Positions 1 through 5,858 of a stretch of 17,496 nucleotides of DNA are shown here, one piece after another. The notes beneath the pieces are model-generated. The model was not told the origin of the DNA, searched no databases, and worked only from the letters and a program-made list of their open reading frames with translations. The DNA is from Candidatus Omnitrophota bacterium (lineage in GTDB: Bacteria; Omnitrophota; Gorgyraeia; Aquiviventales; Aquiviventaceae): the NCBI GenBank assembly GCA_016206685.1, contig JACQRB010000011.1:1-17496 (forward strand). Direction: 5' to 3'. The translations under genes were made by a program, and so were the position numbers. Positions within the stretch are counted from its first letter, which is position 1, and each line of letters starts with the position of its first letter.

Positions 1-114
1 ATCGTGCTGTTGGTGTTGCTCGCCCTGGGCTTGTTGATGGGGATGCGGACCCTGCGGTTCGTTGAGTTTCGCTTGCGCATGCGCTATCGCAGGGGATTCG
101 CCAAGAACCGATGA
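1..114 (+). CDS. C-terminal tail of a membrane protein (5' end outside window)
   Basis: The frame is open from base 1 and ends at TGA 112-114, giving 37 residues. The visible part is one hydrophobic helix (IVLLVLLALGLLMGMRTL) followed by a short basic tail rich in Arg and Lys (RLRMRYRRGFAKNR). This is what the last transmembrane helix and cytosolic tail of an inner-membrane protein look like. The stop codon overlaps the ATG of the next reading frame in the sequence ATGA. Too little is visible to name a family. Removing the GIY-YIG unit that follows would join this stop directly to the start of the PHP gene in one ATGA overlap, so the two may once have been neighbours in an operon. Confidence 0.55.
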   Translation: MVLLVLLALGLLMGMRTLRFVEFRLRMRYRRGFAKNR

Positions 115-473
115 TCCCCCCACCTGGCTGTCCCACCACCGTAGGTGGTGGGGAGCGGTCAGCGCGCAAGGATGCGCAGGGCTACGTGTATCTCCTCAAG
201 AGCCTCACGACCGGACGATACTATCTAGGCTGGACGACGGAGTTGGAGCGGCGCGTCGCAGAGCATGTGCGAGGAACGAGCCGCTTTACCAAGTCCCGAG
301 GGCCATGGCAATTGGTGGGATACGAACGCTACGGGAGCCCCGCGGAAGCGAAACAGCGGGAACGCATCTTGAAACGTAACGCTCGCATGCGTGCGCTGTT
401 CCAGAAGCGCCTCAGCAATCGTGCGTTGACCGCTCGGCCCGCCTTTGGCGGGCCCAGCCAGGTGGGGGGATGA
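111..473 (+). CDS. GIY-YIG (URI-type) single-domain nuclease carried inside an inverted-repeat unit
   Basis: A 120-residue protein with one GIY-YIG domain at about residues 24-90. The GIY strand is GYVYLLKS (24-31), the YIG strand is RYYLG (36-40), the helix with the catalytic Arg is LERRVAEH (45-52), and the likely metal-binding Glu is Glu84 in QRERILKR (82-89). Single-domain members of this family usually begin right at the GIY strand. Here about 23 extra residues at the N-terminus and about 16 at the C-terminus (ALTARPAFGGPSQVGG) are encoded by the flanking inverted repeats. ATG 111 was chosen because it overlaps the upstream stop (ATGA); the next in-frame start, GTG 186, lies inside the GIY strand. 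The TGA stop 471-473 overlaps the next gene's ATG 470. Inference: the nuclease mobilises the repeats around it. The domain call is firm; the mobility role is not proven. Confidence 0.85.
   Translation: MIPPPGCPTTVGGGERSARKDAQGYVYLLKSLTTGRYYLGWTTELERRVAEHVRGTSRFTKSRGPWQLVGYERYGSPAEAKQRERILKRNARMRALFQKRLSNRALTARPAFGGPSQVGG
114..161 (+). repeat. Left terminal repeat of the GIY-YIG unit, with internal hairpin
   Basis: The order is outer arm ATCCCCCCACCTGGCTG (114-130), then a perfect hairpin CCCACCACC-GTA-GGTGGTGGG (132-152), then inner arm GAGCGGTCA (153-161). The hairpin has nine base pairs and a three-base loop. The segment is also translated as the N-terminus of the nuclease frame. Confidence 0.8.
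427..471 (+). repeat. Right terminal repeat of the GIY-YIG unit, with internal hairpin
   Basis: The order is inner arm TGACCGCTC (427-435), hairpin GGCCCGCC-TTT-GGCGGGCC (436-454), outer arm CAGCCAGGTGGGGGGAT (455-471). The arms mirror the left end exactly, but the hairpin stem is a different sequence that still pairs with itself over eight base pairs. The G-run at 461-469 also sits where a ribosome binding site for the next gene (ATG 470) would be, though it is too close to the start to be ideal. Confidence 0.8.
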
Positions 474-1699
474 GAGGGGCGCGTGTTCCTCTGGCGTGCG
501 CGCTTCTGGTGGCGTGCCCCGCCTTCCTGCAGGCTGATGAGCCGCGACACTTGAAAGTCGCGTTGCACATCCATTCCACCATCAGCACGGGAACCGTTGC
601 GCCTGCGGCGATTGCGGCCCTGGCGAACCAGGCCGGGCTCGATGCGGTGGTCTTCACGGATAGCGCGCTGCGCCGGTGGGAATACGGGTTGTGGCCGGCT
701 CGCGCCTGGATCAGGCGGGTCGTGGAACAGCCCTCCGTGCTGACCTTCGGGGCCAAGCGCTACCTGGACACCTTGCGGTCTCTGAGCACGCCTGAGTTGC
801 TGGTGTTGCCGGGCCTGGAAGCGGCCCCGTTCTACTCCTGGCGGCGCAGTCCCTTTGATCGCCGGGGAGGGCAGATCCGTGGCTGGAACCAGCATCTGCT
901 GGTGTTCGGGCTGGAGGATCCTCGCGCGATCCGGACGCTGCCGCTCAACGCGTTTGACCCGTATCAGGGCGATCGCGGCGCGGCTCCCTATCAGCGAGTC
1001 ATCGAGGCCGTGACCGCGCAAGGCGGGCTCGTCTTCTGGGCCCATCCGGAGACGGGGCATGTGGGGGAGCATGGTCCAGTCGAAGACTACACCGATCCGT
1101 ACCCGCACTTGTTGGAGCTGACCAGCGGCTACCACGGATTTGCGGTCACCTATCGGGACAAGCTCGCCTTTGTGGAAGCCGGAGGCGTGTGGGACCGGCT
1201 GTTGGCCGCCTACTGCGCGGGCCGGCGCCGCCAGCCGGTGTGGATTCTGGGAGAGCTCGATTGGCGCAAGCCGGAAGAGCATCCTCTGGATCGGGTGGTG
1301 ACGATGGTGATGGCGTCGGAGCGCACGGCCGAGGCGGTCCTGCGCGCGCTGCGGACAGGTCGCATGTGGGTGGTGTTCCGCATTGGCCGACAGGCTCCCG
1401 TCCTGCATCGCTTTGAGGCGAGGGCGCTGACCGGTCACGCGACGGCGGGCATCGGCGAGTCCATCGCCCCCACGGGTCCGCTCCGCATCCAGGTGAGCGG
1501 GCGGCGCGGGTCACCGGAGCCCGGCCAGGCGCGCGTGTTCTTGATCAGGGACGGCGCCGTCCTGCAGATGGAAGAGGTCACCGCTGAGGAGTTTGATCTG
1601 GTGTGGACCGACGACGCGCCTCCCGCACGGGGATTCTACCGAGCCGTGTTTCAAGGGCCCGCAGGCCTCATCTACACCAACCCGATCTTTGTGCGTTGA
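470..1699 (+). CDS. Secreted PHP-domain metal-dependent phosphoesterase-like protein
   Basis: A 409-residue protein. Residues 1-22 form an export signal: basic MRGAR, then a hydrophobic stretch, with a possible lipobox LVAC ending at Cys16 or a signal peptidase I site after LQA (22). The mature part begins with the PHP signature ALHIHSTIS (His33, His35), followed by VVFTDS (Asp64), LPGLEA (Glu117), WAHPETG (His192) and GELDW (Asp264), which match the scattered metal ligands of the PHP fold. PHP domains hydrolyse phosphoesters with two or three metal ions; the substrate cannot be read from sequence. A beta-rich C-terminal part (about 310-409) has no family I recognise. The start ATG 470 overlaps the nuclease stop. 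The gene probably lies outside the cytoplasm, so its link to the following cytosolic genes is unclear. Confidence 0.8.
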   Translation: MRGARVPLACALLVACPAFLQADEPRHLKVALHIHSTISTGTVAPAAIAALANQAGLDAVVFTDSALRRWEYGLWPARAWIRRVVEQPSVLTFGAKRYLDTLRSLSTPELLVLPGLEAAPFYSWRRSPFDRRGGQIRGWNQHLLVFGLEDPRAIRTLPLNAFDPYQGDRGAAPYQRVIEAVTAQGGLVFWAHPETGHVGEHGPVEDYTDPYPHLLELTSGYHGFAVTYRDKLAFVEAGGVWDRLLAAYCAGRRRQPVWILGELDWRKPEEHPLDRVVTMVMASERTAEAVLRALRTGRMWVVFRIGRQAPVLHRFEARALTGHATAGIGESIAPTGPLRIQVSGRRGSPEPGQARVFLIRDGAVLQMEEVTAEEFDLVWTDDAPPARGFYRAVFQGPAGLIYTNPIFVR

Positions 1700-1721
1700 G
1701 CGCCGCAGACCCCGAAAAGGC

Positions 1722-1750
1722 TTGCAGGGGCGGGGGAAATGGCCTACACT
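1722..1750 (+). promoter_or_regulatory. Candidate sigma70-type promoter for the small membrane protein
   Basis: TTGCAG (1722-1727) and TACACT (1745-1750) are separated by 17 bases in the 73-base gap after the PHP gene. The -10 is good and the -35 shares only TTG with the consensus. A GGAGGT ribosome binding site (1762-1767) follows, five bases before the ATG at 1773. Confidence 0.45.
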
Positions 1751-1772
1751 TGCCGAAACAGGGAGGTGCAGC

Positions 1773-1964
1773 ATGCAGTCACTTGGGAAGGCGGCCTTAG
1801 TGCTCGGCGTGGCGAGTTTGGTGATCGGGATCGTGTCCCGCTTGACGTACACGCCGATCCTGGGTGTGGAGTCAGAGGCGATCACCAAGTTCGCGGCGAC
1901 CTGCTTCCTCTTGAGCATCGCCGCCTCCTTGACGGTGTGTCATACGTGTGACACCAAGAAGTAG
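1773..1964 (+). CDS. Small two-helix membrane protein of unknown function
   Basis: A 63-residue protein beginning MQSLGKAALVLG. Two hydrophobic segments lie at about residues 6-22 and 40-55, separated by a short polar loop around VESEAITK. The C-terminus holds a C-x-x-C pair (CHTC, 56-59) and a basic end (DTKK). ATG 1773 is supported by a strong GGAGGT ribosome binding site at 1762-1767; the open frame runs further upstream, but only into the 3' end of the PHP gene. I do not recognise the family. The C-x-x-C could bind a metal or form a disulfide, but nothing else supports that. Confidence 0.7.
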   Translation: MQSLGKAALVLGVASLVIGIVSRLTYTPILGVESEAITKFAATCFLLSIAASLTVCHTCDTKK

Positions 1965-1984
1965 TCCGTCGTACGGTTGTTCCT

Positions 1985-3337
1985 CTGGCCAAGATCCTTG
2001 TCGTTGATCCCGAGCCCTCATTTGCCGAGGAGCTGACCACGCTCCTGGCTCGCTTCGGCGATCAGGTGGTGTGGGCCAGCACCAGCGGGCACGCCCTCTC
2101 GCAGGTCGCTCAGGGAGGCGTGGACGTCGTGCTGGTGGACGAGCGAACGGATGCCGCCGATCCCCTCGCCGCGTTTCAGCCCTGTCTCAGCGCCCACCAC
2201 CCTCCCGTCTTGCTCTTGAGCGAATCCCCAACGCTCCCCCGGCTGGTGGAGGCCTACCAGCGGGGGATCCACTACGGCGTCGTCAAGCCCTTCCACCCCA
2301 GAGAGCTGCTGTCCTGTTTGTACGCGGCGCTGCACCGCCAGCGGCGCGTGGTGTGCCTTGGCGGCGGGACGGGATTATATACCCTCCTGCTGGGACTCAA
2401 AACCCTCCCCAGCGCGCACCTGACCTCCATCGTCAGCATGAGCGACGACGGAGGCTCCTCGGGGAGGATCCGGCAGGCCTATGGGGTGCTGCCGCCAGGC
2501 GATGTGCGGCGCAGTCTGGTGGCGTTGTCCACGGCGCCAGGCCTGATGAATGACCTGATCCAGTATCGTTTCCGCGAAGGCGCGGGGCTGACGGATCACA
2601 ACCTGGGCAACCTGCTGCTGACCGCGATGGCCAATCTGACCGGCTCGATGGCGGAGGCGGTGCGGGCGATGGGCGACATCCTCAACGTCCAGGGGATCGT
2701 GCTGCCGGTCACCACCACCCCGAACACGCTGGTCGCGGAGCTGGAGGACGGCAGCTGGGTGCGCGGAGAGTCTCATATTGACGTCCCGACGGGGCGCGAT
2801 CCCCAGCGACGGATCGTCCGCTTGTGGCAGGAACCGCAGGCCGAGGCGAATCCCGACGCGCTGTCGGCGATGCTGGCGGCGGATCTGATCACGATCGGCC
2901 CCGGGGATCTGTTCACGAGCATCATCGCCAATTTGTGCGTGAAGGGCGTCGCCCACGCCATCCGGGCTTCCCGCGCGCGCACGCTCTATCTCTGCAATCT
3001 CATGACCAAGCCGGGGGAGACCAGCGGCTTCACGGTGGCGGATCATGTCCGGGAGGTCGTGCGCTACCTGGGCGAAGATCTCCTCGATGAGGTGTTGGTC
3101 TCCAACACCGTGTTCTCGCCGGAGGCGTTGGCGGACTACGCCAACAAGGGGCAGGAACCCGTCCGGCTGGACAAGGAAGCGGTCCTCCAGCAGGCCACCA
3201 ACGCCCAGATCATCGTGCGGGATCTGGCCTCGGAACGGGAGCTCGTCCGCCACGACAGCCTCAAGCTGGTCAATGAAATCTTCCGCCGGATGGCCCTCTC
3301 CTCTGCGCCCTCGCCGGCCCATGCCGCCGGCCATTGA
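1985..3337 (+). CDS. Receiver domain fused to YvcK/CofD-like protein, probable CTG start
   Basis: The C-terminal part, from about residue 120, is a YvcK (CofD-like, COG0391) protein: VVCLGGGTGLYTLLLGLK, MSDDGGSSGRIR, PPGDVRRSLVAL, DHNLGNLLLTA and IGPGDLFTSI. YvcK proteins bind UDP-sugars and affect carbon metabolism and cell-wall growth. The N-terminal ~115 residues form a response-regulator receiver fold: AKILVVDPEP (Asp8), VVLVDERT (Asp52, phosphoacceptor), VLLLSES (Ser79) and GVVKPFHP (Lys101). The first ordinary start in frame is GTG 2066, which would remove beta-strand 1 and Asp8. Between the in-frame TGA at 1949 and 2066 there is no ATG, GTG or TTG. CTG 1985 gives exactly (M)AKILVVD, so I place the start there (450 residues); no good ribosome binding site is visible. 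The end overlaps the ABC ATPase gene by 17 bases, implying one operon. Confidence 0.8.
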   Translation: MAKILVVDPEPSFAEELTTLLARFGDQVVWASTSGHALSQVAQGGVDVVLVDERTDAADPLAAFQPCLSAHHPPVLLLSESPTLPRLVEAYQRGIHYGVVKPFHPRELLSCLYAALHRQRRVVCLGGGTGLYTLLLGLKTLPSAHLTSIVSMSDDGGSSGRIRQAYGVLPPGDVRRSLVALSTAPGLMNDLIQYRFREGAGLTDHNLGNLLLTAMANLTGSMAEAVRAMGDILNVQGIVLPVTTTPNTLVAELEDGSWVRGESHIDVPTGRDPQRRIVRLWQEPQAEANPDALSAMLAADLITIGPGDLFTSIIANLCVKGVAHAIRASRARTLYLCNLMTKPGETSGFTVADHVREVVRYLGEDLLDEVLVSNTVFSPEALADYANKGQEPVRLDKEAVLQQATNAQIIVRDLASERELVRHDSLKLVNEIFRRMALSSAPSPAHAAGH

Positions 3338-4091
3338 GGTCCGCGGCCTCACCAAAGTGTTCTATCCAGCCCGGCCGTTCGGCGCCTGGCTGCGCGCGCC
3401 CTGGCGGCGCGGCGAGCCGATTCGCGCGCTGGAGGATATCTCGCTGACCGTCAACGCCGGCGAGGTGTTCTGCCTCATGGGCTCCAACGGGGCAGGGAAA
3501 ACGACGCTGTTGAAGATTCTGACAGGACTGCTCCTTCCGACCTCAGGCACCGTCCTCATCAACGGCCAGGACGTCGCCCGCATCAGCGCGCGTCTTCGAT
3601 CGCAGGTCGGGTTTGCTTCGAGCGACCGGCCGGGCTTTTACGACCAGCTCACCGGCCGGCAAAACCTGGCGTTCTTCGCCGCCTTATACGGGCTCTCGAC
3701 CAGGCAGGCCGCTCGCCGTATCGCTGAACTCACGGAGCTGTTAGAAATCGCCGCTCCGGACCAGCCGTACCAGGCCTGCTCAGCAGGCATGAAGCAACGG
3801 CTGCTCCTGGCCAGGGCGCTCCTGCACGATCCGCCGATCGTGCTCCTGGATGAGCCGGCGAAAAGCCTGGATCCGCTTCGGGCGGAAACGCTCCGCGCCT
3901 TGCTTCACGACCGATTCGCCAGGAGCGGGAAGACCGTGCTCCTCACGACCCACTCAGCCGCGGAAGCGGAAGCATGCACAGGCCGCATCGCCGTCTTGCA
4001 ACGGGGAGGTCTCAAAGCCTGCGGGACGGTGCGCGACATCAGCGCCGGCGACACGTTACACGCCGCGCTCAAGCGGCTCTGCGAGTCATGA
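3321..4091 (+). CDS. ABC-2 type transporter ATP-binding subunit
   Basis: A 256-residue ATPase. Walker A is GSNGAGKT (54-61), the signature is CSAGMKQR (a variant of LSGGQ seen in drug and polysaccharide exporter ATPases), Walker B with D-loop is IVLLDEPAKSLDP, and the H-loop is LLTTHSAAEAEA. All catalytic elements are present, so it should be active. A loop of about 15 residues rich in Pro, Trp and Arg is inserted before the Walker A strand. ATG 3321 lies inside the end of the receiver-YvcK gene, and the stop overlaps the permease start (ATGA, 4088-4091), so the three are translationally coupled. It works with the next gene as a two-component exporter. The cargo is unknown; export of the lasso product from the convergent operon is possible but unproven. 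Confidence 0.88.
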   Translation: MPPAIEVRGLTKVFYPARPFGAWLRAPWRRGEPIRALEDISLTVNAGEVFCLMGSNGAGKTTLLKILTGLLLPTSGTVLINGQDVARISARLRSQVGFASSDRPGFYDQLTGRQNLAFFAALYGLSTRQAARRIAELTELLEIAAPDQPYQACSAGMKQRLLLARALLHDPPIVLLDEPAKSLDPLRAETLRALLHDRFARSGKTVLLTTHSAAEAEACTGRIAVLQRGGLKACGTVRDISAGDTLHAALKRLCES

Positions 4092-4900
4092 ACGCCCTGC
4101 GCAAGCTCCGGGCATTCGTCATCCGCGATTGGCGTATTCGCAGCAGCTACCGGTTCGGATTGCTCCTCACGATCGGGCAGATCGTCTTCACCCTGGCCAT
4201 GTTCTTTTTCATCAGTCGGCTGATCGATCCCCAGCACCCCACAGGACTCGCGCCGTACGGGGGCGCCTATTTTCCGTTCGTCGTCTTGGGCCTGGTCTGT
4301 TCGCACTATCTCACCGCAAGCCTTTCAAGCTTTGCCGGCCGGCTGAGAGAGGAGCAACTTCAAGGAACCCTTGAAGCCATGCTGGCAGCCCCAACAGGGA
4401 TCTGGACGATGCTGGTGGGCAATGTCCTCTGGGAGTTTCTGTGGTCCACGGTTGAGGTGGCGGTCTATCTGGGAGTTGGCGTGTGGCTCTTCGGTTTGCA
4501 GCTCGGCCAGGTGAACATCCTGGCAAGTCTCGTTCTGCTCATCTTGATGGTGGTGTCCCTGAGCAGCCTGGGGGTGCTCTCGGTCAGCGGGGTGTTGTTG
4601 TTTCGGGAGTTTGATCCGGTCAGTTGGCTGCTCGGCGGCGCGATGAAGCTGGTGGGCGGAGTCTATTTTCCAACGGCGCTGCTTCCCGGGTGGCTTGAGA
4701 CGTCGGCAAAGTTTTTCCCGCTGACCTATGCTCTCGAAGGCTTGCGGCAGGCGGTGTTGATGGGACGCGGCTTGGACGAGCTGGGGCAGGTGTGCGTGGC
4801 ACTCGGCGTGTTTGCGGCGGTGTGCTGGCCGCTGGCGCTGGTGAGTTTTTCCTGGACGATCAGGCGGCTGAAGACGACCGGCGCCTTAAGCTTCCGCTGA
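4088..4900 (+). CDS. ABC-2 type transporter permease
   Basis: A 270-residue membrane protein with about six hydrophobic segments: around residues 24-44, 58-75, 110-140, 142-170, 180-200 and 235-260. The pattern and length fit ABC-2 exporter permeases (drug, polysaccharide or peptide efflux). The polar segment RLREEQLQGTLEAMLAAPT is a typical coupling region between helices two and three, and GGVYFP...LP precedes the last helix, as in this family. ATG 4088 overlaps the ATPase stop. The last 41 bases overlap the 3' end of the minus-strand nucleotidyltransferase gene, so the two operons converge with no terminator between them that I can see. Confidence 0.88.
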   Translation: MNALRKLRAFVIRDWRIRSSYRFGLLLTIGQIVFTLAMFFFISRLIDPQHPTGLAPYGGAYFPFVVLGLVCSHYLTASLSSFAGRLREEQLQGTLEAMLAAPTGIWTMLVGNVLWEFLWSTVEVAVYLGVGVWLFGLQLGQVNILASLVLLILMVVSLSSLGVLSVSGVLLFREFDPVSWLLGGAMKLVGGVYFPTALLPGWLETSAKFFPLTYALEGLRQAVLMGRGLDELGQVCVALGVFAAVCWPLALVSFSWTIRRLKTTGALSFR

Positions 4901-5858
4901 GCAGTTGGAAGAGGCCTTGGAACGCTTCCCTGCAGAGTTGCAGTGGGCGTTTGAGAGACCAGTAGGCCACTTGCCAACGAGTTGATAATCCGTAGTGGAG
5001 GCGCATGAACTCCGGTGAGGGAAACAACAGCCCGACCGCGTAGCGCCATTTCGCCCGCCACCCCCTGACCGCAAACCACGCCGCAAGACTTTCCTTGCCC
5101 GGGACGCTCACCGAATCAATCACCGCGCTCGCGAGTGACGGTCTGATCCTTCGCGGGATCGTCAGTTGCCCAATGAGTTCGTTCGGCAGCGGCGTGTCAC
5201 ACACCGTCCGGGTGCGTTGAAGCGCCGCAGCCACAAGCCCTCCAACACCCCCCTGTTGAGCGGTTGAGACGAGTTGGGGCCAATCCAACGTCGCTTGATA
5301 CTTGCGGATGAACCGGTCCAACTCAGACACCCACAGCGCCGGCGCGCTGTCATGGTGATGGACGAGGTGCAGGCAGAGATTCAGGATTTGATCTCCAGGG
5401 CTCAGCAACAACGTCTCCACGCCGCACGCCCGGCCAGGCACGCAGCGCCGCCAGATCGGCTCCATGTCGAGGCGTTCGACAAACGGCGGGTAGGCCAAGC
5501 TCCAGTGCGGCTCCACGATGACCGGAATCGGGTGCGTCTTGAAGAACTCGAACGTGTAAGAGAACGCTTGGGCAAATCCCGGCCGGCGATCGCACAGGCG
5601 GTAGCCGAATTCCAACAACTCCGTCTTGACCTGGGCCAGCTCGGGTTTGCGGACCAAAACATCCAGGTCCCCGCAGGGACGCGCCAACGGATCGCCGTAG
5701 AGCTGTTCCGATAAGGCCGGCCCACGCAGAGGAACGACCTGGATGCCGCGCGCGTGGAAGCGCCTGAGGATGGTGGTGAGCTCATGCGCCAGCATCAGGG
5801 CGCGCGCCGCGCGGGCCGGCGATTCAACGGACAGGGGGGCGGTCGCCGTCATGGTCAT
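4860..5858 (-). CDS. NTP_transf_5 family nucleotidyltransferase of the lasso cluster
   Basis: A 332-residue protein of the uncharacterised nucleotidyltransferase family (PF14907) often found in lasso and exopolysaccharide clusters. The nucleotidyltransferase core is PLRGPALSEQLYGDP then ARPCGDLDVLV, where Asp64 and Asp66 are the expected metal-binding pair; a third acidic position probably lies in VIVEPHWSL. The rest is helical, with HLVHHHDSAPALWVSELDRF typical of the family. The start was set at 5858 because its ATG overlaps the methyltransferase stop (ATGA) and GGAGGT lies nine bases upstream; an ATG at 5876 is possible. Its chemical role in lasso pathways is not established; transfer of a nucleotide or sugar-type group to the peptide, or a regulatory role, are guesses. 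It is the last gene of the operon and its end overlaps the convergent permease gene. Confidence 0.8.
   Translation of the reverse strand: MTMTATAPLSVESPARAARALMLAHELTTILRRFHARGIQVVPLRGPALSEQLYGDPLARPCGDLDVLVRKPELAQVKTELLEFGYRLCDRRPGFAQAFSYTFEFFKTHPIPVIVEPHWSLAYPPFVERLDMEPIWRRCVPGRACGVETLLLSPGDQILNLCLHLVHHHDSAPALWVSELDRFIRKYQATLDWPQLVSTAQQGGVGGLVAAALQRTRTVCDTPLPNELIGQLTIPRRIRPSLASAVIDSVSVPGKESLAAWFAVRGWRAKWRYAVGLLFPSPEFMRLHYGLSTRWQVAYWSLKRPLQLCREAFQGLFQLLSGSLRRRSSSAA

Larger units (their letters stand above)
114..471. mobile_element. Putative GIY-YIG mobile unit with terminal inverted repeats
   Basis: The nuclease gene is enclosed by a perfect 17-bp inverted repeat: ATCCCCCCACCTGGCTG at 114-130 and its reverse complement at 455-471. 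A second perfect 9-bp inverted repeat lies inside it: GAGCGGTCA at 153-161 and TGACCGCTC at 427-435. Between outer and inner arms each end holds its own short hairpin, of different sequence at the two ends. ATGA occurs immediately outside or at the edge of both ends (111-114 and 470-473), as a target duplication would. The arrangement resembles a small IS-like or REP-type unit using a GIY-YIG nuclease instead of a transposase. I do not recognise a named family. A single copy in one window cannot prove mobility. Confidence 0.6.

Noticed and set aside
329..1438. Minus-strand open frame of 369 codons across the PHP gene
   Set aside because: It is antisense to a PHP protein with clear motifs, its product is rich in Arg, Pro, Gln and His as GC-rich shadows are, and it has no recognisable domain.
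2375..3355. Minus-strand open frame of 326 codons opposite the YvcK domain
   Set aside because: Shadow of a well-conserved YvcK coding sequence; no motif and low-complexity composition.
4901..4990. Rho-independent terminator between the convergent operons
   Set aside because: The two 3' ends overlap and I see no GC stem followed by a T-run on either strand.
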